DNA from: Kiloniella sp. EL199
GTDB lineage: Bacteria; Pseudomonadota; Alphaproteobacteria; Kiloniellales; Kiloniellaceae
Direction: 5' to 3'
Assembly (NCBI RefSeq): GCF_900313065.1
Contig: NZ_OMPU01000004.1
Location: 1-64,000, forward strand
DNA: 64,000 bases
In this document: in pieces, positions 8,353-16,782 of the stretch
How positions within the stretch are numbered: the first letter of the stretch is position 1
How the letters are laid out: every line of letters starts with the position of its first letter
Made by a program: the position numbers and the translations under genes
Notes under the pieces: model-generated
Databases searched by the model: none
What the model was told of the DNA's origin: nothing
The model's input: the letters and a program-made list of their open reading frames with translations, nothing else

Positions 8353-9530
8353 TCCAAAAATTCAAGGGCTTGATGGTTATATAGCTCTAAAAGAAACTCC
8401 AGATAGGCAGGCTCTGAAAAGAGATCCGGGTAACTTGTCGAATTCACAATCTCTTCTTTCATAAAGAGTTGAACAAGCGGGAACATGCGTTCATCCAATG
8501 TGAAACTCTGGCTGTCAAAACCAAGACAGAACCCTCCGGTTGGTGATGCTGTAATCGCAAACTTCACGTATTCCGGCTTAATCAGGCTCGCACCTTCCTG
8601 TAATTCATTTTCGAATTCATCATCGTAAAGCATTTCTTCACGCTCACTGTAGATGCCAAAATCTTCATGTGAGGATTCTGTGAAGAATTCGACAAGCCAC
8701 TGCGTAAAGTTTGCAGAGGACAACTGCTGTTCGAAACAGTTTTTGATATCAGCAACAGCCTTTTCACCCAGATTAAAATCAGAGGAAATTTCCGACAGAT
8801 TTTGACCAACGTAACGTTGATCCAGCTCTTCAAATTCGGAAATGTACTGGGCATAACCACTGAAAAGCTCTGATATTTTTGGACCAAGGAAACCGACAGA
8901 GTACGTCAATGCAGGCTCAAGCGTTGTACCTTCATGACCAAAGCGTGGGGGAACATAAAGAACATCGCCACTTGTGACCTCGACTTCATCACCTTCAAAA
9001 CCACATTCGAGAACCTTGAGGTCAATGCCTTCGATATAAACTTCTTCCTCAATGGCTTCGCGTCCGATTGTCCAGCGCCGTTTTCCTTCGCCCTGCACCA
9101 AAAAGACATGATAACTGTCAATGTGCGGCCCAACAGATCCACCCACAGCAGAAAAACTGACCATGACATCATCCATCAACCAACGCGGTGCAAAGTTGAA
9201 GATAGGTAACAGATTAGCAGTATCCGGATGGAACTGTTCAACATTCTGAATCAGAAGGCTCCATTCCTTGTCACCAGCCGTATCGAAAGTTTGTTCATCA
9301 AAAGGCCCGAAAGCACAGGTCCAGTTTCTTTCTTCACCCGCCGTCTTGACCATTCGGGATCTCGCCGTCTCTTCCATTGATAATCCGGCCAGTTCATCAG
9401 GTTTGATCAAAAGATCCAAAGTATCTCTTGGAATTGCGTTGCGAACCAGAAATGGTTTCTGATTCCAGTACTCACCATAAAACTCATAAGCACTCGGCAT
9501 TTGATCAAGGATAATAAGCGATCTTGTCAT
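8349..9530 (-). CDS. roxA: Cupin-4/JmjC ribosomal oxygenase (YcfD/RoxA-like)
   Basis: A 393-residue protein of the PF08007 type. The 2-oxoglutarate/Fe(II) site is intact: H136-x-D138 in GPHIDSYHVF and H199 in PPRFGHEGTTL, with the beta-strand QGEGKRRW between them. The C-terminal half is the helical dimerisation/winged-helix part. In E. coli YcfD hydroxylates an arginine of ribosomal protein L16. Length and order of motifs fit that enzyme, though substrate identity is inference. It ends overlapping the convergent cyclase gene by four bases. Confidence 0.85.
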   Translation of the reverse strand: MTRSLIILDQMPSAYEFYGEYWNQKPFLVRNAIPRDTLDLLIKPDELAGLSMEETARSRMVKTAGEERNWTCAFGPFDEQTFDTAGDKEWSLLIQNVEQFHPDTANLLPIFNFAPRWLMDDVMVSFSAVGGSVGPHIDSYHVFLVQGEGKRRWTIGREAIEEEVYIEGIDLKVLECGFEGDEVEVTSGDVLYVPPRFGHEGTTLEPALTYSVGFLGPKISELFSGYAQYISEFEELDQRYVGQNLSEISSDFNLGEKAVADIKNCFEQQLSSANFTQWLVEFFTESSHEDFGIYSEREEMLYDDEFENELQEGASLIKPEYVKFAITASPTGGFCLGFDSQSFTLDERMFPLVQLFMKEEIVNSTSYPDLFSEPAYLEFLLELYNHQALEFLD

Positions 9531-9654
9531 AGCGACATCCTGAAGACGTAAAGGAGAAACAGACTTTATAACGTCCTTATTACACCCTTCACTTGAGGAT
9601 AAAAGTATTTCATTTTTAAACGCAGAAAATTATGAATTCTTAAATCATGCACTC

Positions 9655-12054
9655 TTAGTGCAATGTTACTTCATCTTCTGGAATTGCCCGCGGTAGAGCG
9701 ACTTTAATTTCTGTGCCTTCCCCATCATTACTTTTAACTTGAATCGCCCCACCTTGCTTTTCAACAAAATCCCGGCAAATCAAAAGTCCCAGACCAGTAC
9801 CTTTTTCGCCGGCAGTTCCTCTTGTTGACTGATGAGCTTCTTCCTTAAAGAGTTTTGCAAGAATATCCTCTTTTATCCCGACACCATTGTCTCTTATATA
9901 AATATCCAAAAAGCCTTCGGCCTTCTCACTGGTCAGTTCAATTTTACCACCCGGATTACTGAACTTGATGGCATTACCAATAAGGTTCCGTAAAACTGTG
10001 CCTGTCATATTGCGGTCACCAATTAGCATATGAGGCTCAGATTCAATTTTTACCTTCAGGTCTTTTTCATCAATAAGGGTTGCAAGCTCTTTGAGAACTT
10101 GCGTTGTCATATCTGTGAATTCAAAAGTCTGTGGATCATACTCTATCTGGTTCATTTGTACTCGTGACCATTCCAAAAGGTTCTCGAGCAAATCATAGGC
10201 TTGCTGCGCAGCTTGATGAATCGTATCCGCATATTCCAATACCTGCTCACCAGACATCTTTGACGCATTCATTTTGAAATAATCGGAATAGCCAAGTAAG
10301 GCATTAAAAGGATTACGCAAATCATGGGCAATGATAGAGAAAAATTTGTTCTTCTGTTGATTGAGCAAATGCAGGTCATCTCTCTGTCGTAAAATCTCCT
10401 GCTGCTGCAATCTATCCTGTGTCACATCGATATAAACAATGACAAACCCACCATCCGGTGTTTGTTTTGAAAAAGCTTCACAGATTTCCCCTTCGTTAAA
10501 AGTAATCTCACTTCGAGTTTCCGCACTACTTCGAAAAAAATCCAGTCGGGCTTGAGCCAGTGCTTTGGGATCACCTTGGCCATAAGCACCTTTTTTTGCG
10601 AAGTGTTCAGCCAAATCAATGAATTTTGTGCCTTTTACTATTAGACTTCCATCCAGATTTGTCTTTTCCATATATTGTTTATTCCAAACCAAAAGCTGCC
10701 CATTTTGATCAAAAAGCGCAATCCCGTGCGCAATGTTTTCCAAAACCACCTGCAATAGCATGGTCTGTTCGATCAACTGTTGATCCGACTTTGCGCGCTC
10801 AATCGCTGTCTGCCGAAAAACAAGCCATGCCTTTTCCATTCTCCCAATTTCGTCTTTGCGGCCAGAAAACAAAACTTCCGAATCGAGATCACCTTCGGTT
10901 AAACGAGACATCGCCTCTGTCATTTTCACAAGAGGGCTGGCTAAATTTCTCGAAACCTTGAAGCCAACTATTGTTACGATTATGGCGATAAAAACAAAGC
11001 CGATAACCATTGCCTGCTTCATACGCTGAATTGGAACCAAAATTTCACTTTGTTCAATTTCGGCAATCAACGCCCAACGGACGCTTTGGAATTCGATAAA
11101 GTCAAATGCTGCAACAACACCTTCTCCAGCAGCGTTCTTATAACTCTTTACGCCTCTCTTCCCCTCTAAAGCCAAGCGCGCGACTTCCGTCTCAATTTTT
11201 TGCTTCAAAATTAAATTTTCATCCGAAAAACGAGAATCGCTTCGACGAAGAAGATCCCTGCCAACAATAATTGTTTCACCTGTCTTCCCCATGCCAGCCG
11301 TGTCCTGCATAGCAAAATTCAGACGGTCAATCGGTAATTGGAAAGCCAAAACACCCTTAAATTCACCTTTGGCTCCATACAAAGCACTTGCAACAAAGCT
11401 GGCTGGTTTATCTTGGCTGGGTTCATAAAACTCAAAATCAAAGAAAAATTGTTCTTCTCTGTTATCACTGTTGTGAGAGTTTTTAATAAGACGAAAAGCA
11501 CGCCCCAAGCTCGTATCCCGCCACATACCTTTTTCAAAGTTAGTAGCAAAATCATTCTCTTTAACGACGGTATAAACGAGGTCTCCATCAGCATCGAAAA
11601 GGAAGATATCGTAATAACCGCGTTCATTCCGCAAAGATCTGAAAACAGGATGATGCTTTAAATGGTAATGACTATAGAGAGAATCATCATCAGCAACATC
11701 AAGCAATTCTCTCTCGCCAACTGGGAAAGGATTTTCTGTAATATAATGCTTTTGAAAATAGCCTTTTGCGTCTTCAGACTGACGATGCCAACTGAAAGAA
11801 AAAGTATCCAGAGCCTCTAGGACCAGAGGATTTTTTGACTGTATGCGCAAATCTTCTGAGATTATCTCAAAATAATTTTCAAGGGCACTTTTACGCGCAG
11901 CCAATATCACTGTTAAGTTTTCACTGGAAGAACGGTGAAGTTCTGCCGATGTCGTTGAATAGGCAAGTATTCCGGTCAACATGCTGGCCAGAAGAGCTAA
12001 CGTAACAATAACAACAGGATATTTCGTTGTTATCTTGAGGTCTTGAAAAATCAA
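9655..12054 (-). CDS. Membrane sensor histidine kinase (orphan)
   Basis: A 799-residue hybrid-free kinase. It has a membrane helix at about 14-33, a large periplasmic Cache-like sensor (about 40-340) and a second helix at about 348-366. A HAMP linker (about 367-420) and a PAS-like domain (about 432-545, ENIAHGIALFDQNGQLLVWN) follow. The HisKA phosphoacceptor H577 lies in IIAHDLRNPF, and HATPase motifs are visible: N box RNLIGNAIKF, G1 DNGVGI, G2 GTGLGL. It should autophosphorylate in response to a small ligand outside the cell. No response regulator lies nearby, so its partner is elsewhere. Confidence 0.92.
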   Translation of the reverse strand: MIFQDLKITTKYPVVIVTLALLASMLTGILAYSTTSAELHRSSSENLTVILAARKSALENYFEIISEDLRIQSKNPLVLEALDTFSFSWHRQSEDAKGYFQKHYITENPFPVGERELLDVADDDSLYSHYHLKHHPVFRSLRNERGYYDIFLFDADGDLVYTVVKENDFATNFEKGMWRDTSLGRAFRLIKNSHNSDNREEQFFFDFEFYEPSQDKPASFVASALYGAKGEFKGVLAFQLPIDRLNFAMQDTAGMGKTGETIIVGRDLLRRSDSRFSDENLILKQKIETEVARLALEGKRGVKSYKNAAGEGVVAAFDFIEFQSVRWALIAEIEQSEILVPIQRMKQAMVIGFVFIAIIVTIVGFKVSRNLASPLVKMTEAMSRLTEGDLDSEVLFSGRKDEIGRMEKAWLVFRQTAIERAKSDQQLIEQTMLLQVVLENIAHGIALFDQNGQLLVWNKQYMEKTNLDGSLIVKGTKFIDLAEHFAKKGAYGQGDPKALAQARLDFFRSSAETRSEITFNEGEICEAFSKQTPDGGFVIVYIDVTQDRLQQQEILRQRDDLHLLNQQKNKFFSIIAHDLRNPFNALLGYSDYFKMNASKMSGEQVLEYADTIHQAAQQAYDLLENLLEWSRVQMNQIEYDPQTFEFTDMTTQVLKELATLIDEKDLKVKIESEPHMLIGDRNMTGTVLRNLIGNAIKFSNPGGKIELTSEKAEGFLDIYIRDNGVGIKEDILAKLFKEEAHQSTRGTAGEKGTGLGLLICRDFVEKQGGAIQVKSNDGEGTEIKVALPRAIPEDEVTLH

Positions 12055-12283
12055 ATCAGCTTAGCTCCGATAAATTCCTTTCCCCTCAAGTGGTTATAAT
12101 TCAAATTCGGCAAGCAATTTGATAATATAAGAATAAAGTAGCAATTACTGGTTAACGGGAAATGAATTTAATCCGAGCCTTTTACAAGAAGAACAAAATA
12201 TTAGAGATCTTTTTTTACAAAAAGCAATTTTAATCAAGATCATTATCCAGCCTGTGTCTATTCTCCGTAAAGCAGGAGTTATT

Positions 12284-13150
12284 ATGCCGATAAATAAAGC
12301 AATTTCCTTTATAGAACAAAATCTTGGACATCCGATTACTCTTGGAGAAATCGCAGAACGGTCAGGCCTGTCACCTTACTACTTCGCTCGCTTATTCCGC
12401 TCTGCTACCGGCAAAACAGTAATGGGATATCTTAGGCATCGCCGATTGACTGAAGCCGCTAAAATTCTTGAATCCGGGCAAAATGCTTCATTAATTCATC
12501 TTGCTTTGGATTACGGCTTTGATAGTCAGGAAGCATTCACACGTGCTTTTAAAAAATGTTTTGGTTTCCCACCCGGACAATATCGGGCCAATGGATGTTC
12601 TATGGGTCATAAATATCAGCTTCCTCTCCGGCACCCTATAATCCCAGATCCAGGAGTCCTACCCATGGAACCAAATATTGTAAAAAAAGAAGCCTTTAAC
12701 GTCATTGGCATGAGTGACGACTTTGGACAGGACAACAACAAAAGCGTCGTTGACCTATGGAAAGCCGTTGGCTGTCGTTACCCGGAAATCGATCATAGCA
12801 ACAATGGTCGGGCCTATGGACTTTGCCTTAAAGGCTCTCCTGAGAGCTTTACATACATGGCCTCGTTCGAAGTTGATAATCTTTCTACCATCCCTTCTGG
12901 CATGGAAGGATTAGCCGTCGATGCAGCAGAGTATGCTGTGTTCACCTTTACTGTTAACGACAAGTCACCCATTGGCGATCAATTTTCAAAGGTCTATCAA
13001 GGTATTTGGGGAAATTGGCTCCCCAATTCAGATTATGAGTACGCTGATACACCCGACTTTGAGCTTTATGATGATCGTTTTGACGGAAGCAGCGCAACAG
13101 GCGAAGTTGATATATGGATACCCGTAACTAAAAAAGCGTTATCCACTTAA
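12284..13150 (+). CDS. AraC-family regulator with GyrI-like effector domain
   Basis: I choose the ATG at 12284 because AGGAG lies five bases ahead; an in-frame GTG at 12254 is less well placed. The 288-residue protein begins with a double helix-turn-helix (INKAISFIEQNLGHPITL to about residue 105), including the family signature ending in FKKCFGFPPGQYR. The C-terminal half (about 130-285) resembles the GyrI/AraC_E_bind domain, which binds hydrophobic drugs or cofactors. This is the Rob/TipA-like layout. It is convergent with the next gene, overlapping it by 12 bases. Confidence 0.88.
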   Translation: MPINKAISFIEQNLGHPITLGEIAERSGLSPYYFARLFRSATGKTVMGYLRHRRLTEAAKILESGQNASLIHLALDYGFDSQEAFTRAFKKCFGFPPGQYRANGCSMGHKYQLPLRHPIIPDPGVLPMEPNIVKKEAFNVIGMSDDFGQDNNKSVVDLWKAVGCRYPEIDHSNNGRAYGLCLKGSPESFTYMASFEVDNLSTIPSGMEGLAVDAAEYAVFTFTVNDKSPIGDQFSKVYQGIWGNWLPNSDYEYADTPDFELYDDRFDGSSATGEVDIWIPVTKKALST

Positions 13151-14068
13151 CATCACTTCGCTAGAGGTCTGTTGGTTTAAAGATATCAAAAGATCTTCTT
13201 TAAACTGCAGAAACTCTTTTATGCGAGGAGAATTTCCGCGCCAGGCCAAACCTACCTGTCTTTTGACAGATCTCGACGCAATTGGCCTGGCGCAAACTTC
13301 CTGATCTTTTGTGATCTCAGACCGTGCATAGAGACTGGGGAAAAACGATATTCCCATTCCCATACCCACCATCTGCCTTAGTGTATCCAGACTTGTGCCT
13401 TCATAATCATTCTGGAGAGCAGCCCCAAATTCCCGACAAAGCTCTTGTGCTTGCTCGTATAACCGATGCCCCGCTCCCAAAGAAAGTACCGCTTCGCCCT
13501 TTAAATCCTGTGGAACGACCTTGTCAGCCACGGCCAAACGGTGATCTTTGGGAAGGCCAACCATGAGCGGCTCACTGAAAAGCGCTTCAGTCCGCAAGCT
13601 TTCATCTTCTAGCGGTAGTGCCGTTAAAATAAGATCGTGCGATCCAGCCCTAAGGGCCTGCTCTAGAGATAACGATCTGTCTTCTCGAATATAGAGCTTC
13701 AAATCAGGATAGGCCCGGTGTAAATCAGGTAAAACGTAAGGTAGTAAATAGGGGCCAACAGTTGGTGCCACGCCTAAACGTAATGTGCCACCCAACATTG
13801 ATTTCGCTTTTTTCGCATGATCACAGAGGTCATTGAGATCGAGCAACAGTAACTTTGTTCGATCAAGAATTTCTCGCCCTACAGGCGTCAATTCAACACT
13901 ATGGCGGGTTCGGTCCAAAAGAACGATACCAAGCCGATATTCCAGCTCTTTTATCTGGTCACTTAACGTCGGCTGTGAAACATGAAGCTGTTCCGCTGCC
14001 TTGCGAAAATGCAGCGTTTCCGCAACCACACTAAAATATTCCAGCTGTCTGATAGTTGGTTTCATCAT
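13139..14068 (-). CDS. OxyR-like LysR regulator lacking the peroxidatic Cys
   Basis: A 309-residue LysR protein with an N-terminal HTH (IRQLEYFSVVAETLHFRKAAEQLHVSQ region, residues 6-65) and a type 2 periplasmic-fold effector domain. The C-terminal half follows E. coli OxyR closely (GTSLDTLRQMVGMGMGISFFP). In OxyR the sensing pair is C199 and C208. Here the equivalents are R202 (GAGHRLYEQ) and C211 (QELCREFG), so the peroxide-reactive cysteine is gone. It lies divergent from nhaA with an ATAG-N7-CTAT site between. It may sense something other than peroxide, for example sodium or pH by context; that is inference. Confidence 0.88.
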   Translation of the reverse strand: MMKPTIRQLEYFSVVAETLHFRKAAEQLHVSQPTLSDQIKELEYRLGIVLLDRTRHSVELTPVGREILDRTKLLLLDLNDLCDHAKKAKSMLGGTLRLGVAPTVGPYLLPYVLPDLHRAYPDLKLYIREDRSLSLEQALRAGSHDLILTALPLEDESLRTEALFSEPLMVGLPKDHRLAVADKVVPQDLKGEAVLSLGAGHRLYEQAQELCREFGAALQNDYEGTSLDTLRQMVGMGMGISFFPSLYARSEITKDQEVCARPIASRSVKRQVGLAWRGNSPRIKEFLQFKEDLLISLNQQTSSEVMLSG

Positions 14069-14082
14069 ATTGAAAAGATATT

Positions 14083-14099
14083 AATAGTTTTTTTCTATT
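14083..14099. promoter_or_regulatory. OxyR/LysR-type operator
   Basis: ATAG, seven T-rich bases and CTAT (14084-14098) form an inverted repeat in the divergent region between the OxyR-like gene and nhaA. This is the form of an OxyR half-operator (ATAG-N7-CTAT). A second dyad, AATCG-N9-CGATT (14103-14121), follows. The position fits autoregulation and control of nhaA. Confidence 0.6.
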
Positions 14100-14192
14100 A
14101 CCAATCGATCATAAAACGATTACACTTATCAGGCAATAGCCCCCATTTATTCCACGGGTAAATATATAATCGGCAACCTGGAGATCCCTGCA

Positions 14193-15383
14193 ATGCCATC
14201 AAGAATGATCAAAAATTTCCTGCAGCTGGAATCATCCGGGGGTATTATTCTTATGTTCGCGGCCCTTTTGGCTTTGGTCGCATCAAATTCCCCACTGGCA
14301 TCGCTTTATACAAATGCATTGGATGTCCCTTTCACCATAGCTCTGGGCGAGTTCTCTATTTCCAAGGCCATCCTGCTTTGGATTAACGATGGTATGATGG
14401 CCATTTTCTTCCTGTTGATTGGCTTGGAACTAAAAAGAGAGATTCTGGAAGGGCAGCTTTCCTCTGCCGATCAAATTGTTTTGCCGGCAATTGCTGCTGT
14501 CGGCGGTATGCTCATTCCAGCCTTGGTCTTTTCCGGTATTAACTGGGGTGTCGGGTCAAACATGAATGGTTGGGCAATTCCGACAGCAACCGATATTGCC
14601 TTTGCCCTTGGCATTATGGCTCTTTTGGGCAATAGAGTTCCCTTGGCGCTTAAAGTCCTTCTGACTGCTATTGCCATTTTTGATGACCTCGGTGCGATTA
14701 TTATCATCGCCCTTTTCTACACAGCTGAATTATCATTAATCTCACTGGCTCTGGCTGCGGTTGCTCTACTCGGTCTCCTGATCCTCAACCGATCCGGCGT
14801 TACCGCAAAAACACCCTACATCCTTGTTGGTATCGTGCTTTGGGTCTGTGTCCTGAAATCCGGCGTTCATGCCACACTTGCGGGTGTTGCTCTTGGATTT
14901 GCCATTCCCTTGCAAGGAAAAACAAAAGACAGCGCCAGCCCGCTTAAAAACCTGGAACACAATCTCCACCCATGGGTTGCCTATATGATTTTACCTGTCT
15001 TTGCCTTTGCCAATGCTGGTGTTTCACTCCTGGGCATAACTATGGAAACTGTCCTTGCGCCTTTGACCCTTGGTATCGCAGGCGGCTTGTTTATTGGTAA
15101 ACAAATTGGCGTTTTTGGCTTCATTTGGGTTGCCGTTAAATCAAAACTCTGTCGCCTCCCGGAAGGTATTAACTGGCGACAGATTTACGCCCTTGCTCTT
15201 TTGACAGGTATTGGCTTTACGATGAGTTTGTTTATTGGCGGCTTGGCCTTTGATGATCCAGAAATCGCTAGTCAGGTGCGAATTGGTGTTCTTAGCGGGT
15301 CAATCCTGTCGGCTATTATGGGCTATCTATTATTGAAGTTCTCACCTGAACCTAAAGAAAAATTAGCAAAAGAAAAAAGTTAA
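14193..15383 (+). CDS. nhaA: Na+/H+ antiporter NhaA
   Basis: A 396-residue inner-membrane protein of the usual NhaA length. The ion-binding residues are present: D134 in PTATDIAFALG and D164-D165 in AIFDDLGAIIII, matching D133, D163 and D164 of E. coli. The membrane lysine region appears as LFIGKQIGVFGF. NhaA expels sodium in exchange for protons, keeping pH and salt balance, as expected in a marine bacterium. A LysR regulator is divergent upstream, as nhaR is linked to nhaA elsewhere. A hairpin follows the stop. Confidence 0.96.
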   Translation: MPSRMIKNFLQLESSGGIILMFAALLALVASNSPLASLYTNALDVPFTIALGEFSISKAILLWINDGMMAIFFLLIGLELKREILEGQLSSADQIVLPAIAAVGGMLIPALVFSGINWGVGSNMNGWAIPTATDIAFALGIMALLGNRVPLALKVLLTAIAIFDDLGAIIIIALFYTAELSLISLALAAVALLGLLILNRSGVTAKTPYILVGIVLWVCVLKSGVHATLAGVALGFAIPLQGKTKDSASPLKNLEHNLHPWVAYMILPVFAFANAGVSLLGITMETVLAPLTLGIAGGLFIGKQIGVFGFIWVAVKSKLCRLPEGINWRQIYALALLTGIGFTMSLFIGGLAFDDPEIASQVRIGVLSGSILSAIMGYLLLKFSPEPKEKLAKEKS

Positions 15384-15402
15384 TCTCTCAAGAAATAGCA
15401 CA

Positions 15403-15432
15403 AAGAAGAGTCAGGAAATCCGGGCTCTTCTT
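15403..15432 (+). terminator. Hairpin after nhaA
   Basis: Arms AAGAAGAG (15403-15410) and CTCTTCTT (15425-15432) pair, with extra pairing inside. There is no strong T run, so it is a weak or factor-assisted terminator at best. Confidence 0.4.
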
Positions 15433-15500
15433 GCGAAGTATACAAATCTGCCATGGATTAACTTGCCGCTAACTTCCGAACAGTCTAAGGTCACAAGCGG

Positions 15501-15595
15501 TCTCAACGGGGTGCCCTTTAAGGGCTGAGAATTTTCAGTAATGGAATAGACCCGTGGAACCTGAACCGGTTAATACCGGCGGAGGGAATTGAAGA
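15501..15595 (+). promoter_or_regulatory. TPP (THI-box) riboswitch
   Basis: The thiamine pyrophosphate aptamer core is clear: GGGGTGCCC, then GGGCTGAGA (about 15508-15530), and later ACCCGTGGAACCTGAACCGG with TAATACCGGCGGAGGGAA (about 15549-15590). It lies about 120 bases ahead of thiB, so it should shut off the thiamine transporter operon when TPP is abundant. I could not decide between transcriptional and translational control; the expression platform at 15596-15715 has no obvious terminator. Confidence 0.95.
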
Positions 15596-15718
15596 CTGGA
15601 TGCTGTTTGTGATTTAAAAGTTCCCGACTTGCTACGTATGCGTCTTTGAATCAGAAACACATGGCTATTTCCAGATTTTTCAGGTCCTTGCCCGCCCCAC
15701 TCTTTTATGGAGCGTCGC

Positions 15719-16732
15719 ATGATCCTGCGTACAACGATAGCTGCCGTAGCAGCAACACTCGCCCTTGGCTTGAGCGCGCAAGCTCAAGAACAAGACAAAA
15801 AAACGCTGACCGTATACACCTATGACTCCTTCGCAGCTGATTGGGGTGCAGGGCCAAAGGTGGAAAAAGCTTTTGAAGCCAATTGTAATTGCGACCTGAA
15901 ATTTGTCGCGCTTGATTCTTCTGTCGGTATTCTCAGTCGCCTGAAGCTGGAGGGAAAAGATAGTACAGCAGACGTAGTATTGGGCCTTGATACCAACTTG
16001 ACCGCTGAGGCTTCTGCTACAGACCTTTTTGCAAAAAGCAATGTCGATTTATCCAACATAAATTTGCCTGTTAATTGGAAAGACGAACAGTTCATTCCTT
16101 TTGACTACGGTTATTTTGCTTTTGTATATGACAGTGAAAAACTGACCAATCCACCGTCCAGCCTTGATAGTCTCATTAACGGTAATCCAGATTTGAAAAT
16201 CATCATTCAAGACCCGCGCAGTTCAACACCGGGACTTGGTCTGATGATGTGGATTCAAAATGTATACGGCGACAAATCAGCCGATGTTTGGGAAAAGCTT
16301 TCTCCGAAAATTGTCACCGTGACCAAGGGGTGGAGCGAAGCTTACGGCCTTTTCCTTGATGGTGAAGCCGATATGGTATTGAGTTATACAACATCCCCTG
16401 CCTATCACATTATTGCAGAAGAAAAAAAGCAGTATAAAGCTGCTATTTTCTCTGAAGGTCACTACATGCAGGTCGAAGTTGCTGCTCAACTCAAAACCGC
16501 AAAAGAGCCTGAATTGGCTCAGGAATTTCTAAATTTCATCGCAACATCCGGCTTCCAGAGTGAAATTCCCACTGGCAACTGGATGTATCCGATTATAGAT
16601 CTGGGTAAAGATCTTCCGGGAACATTTGCTGACTTACCTCGCCCGGATAGATCGCTTCTTTTTGCCCCTGAAGAAGCAAAAAATAATCGACAGGCATGGA
16701 TTGATAGCTGGTTAAACTCCATCAATCAGTAA
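15719..16732 (+). CDS. thiB: Thiamine ABC transporter, periplasmic binding protein
   Basis: I choose the ATG at 15719, six bases after GGAG; an in-frame ATG at 15707 overlaps that Shine-Dalgarno site. The product has about 337 residues with a Sec signal peptide ending near AQA. The mature N-terminus LTVYTYDSFAADWG and the NCNCDLKFV and DVVLGLDTN motifs closely match E. coli ThiB. It binds thiamine (and its phosphates) in the periplasm for ThiPQ. The upstream TPP riboswitch confirms the role. Confidence 0.96.
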   Translation: MILRTTIAAVAATLALGLSAQAQEQDKKTLTVYTYDSFAADWGAGPKVEKAFEANCNCDLKFVALDSSVGILSRLKLEGKDSTADVVLGLDTNLTAEASATDLFAKSNVDLSNINLPVNWKDEQFIPFDYGYFAFVYDSEKLTNPPSSLDSLINGNPDLKIIIQDPRSSTPGLGLMMWIQNVYGDKSADVWEKLSPKIVTVTKGWSEAYGLFLDGEADMVLSYTTSPAYHIIAEEKKQYKAAIFSEGHYMQVEVAAQLKTAKEPELAQEFLNFIATSGFQSEIPTGNWMYPIIDLGKDLPGTFADLPRPDRSLLFAPEEAKNNRQAWIDSWLNSINQ

Positions 16733-16782
16733 GTCGAATAGTAATCGGTAATGTTAAATCCCCGATATCAAGGCGCCATATA

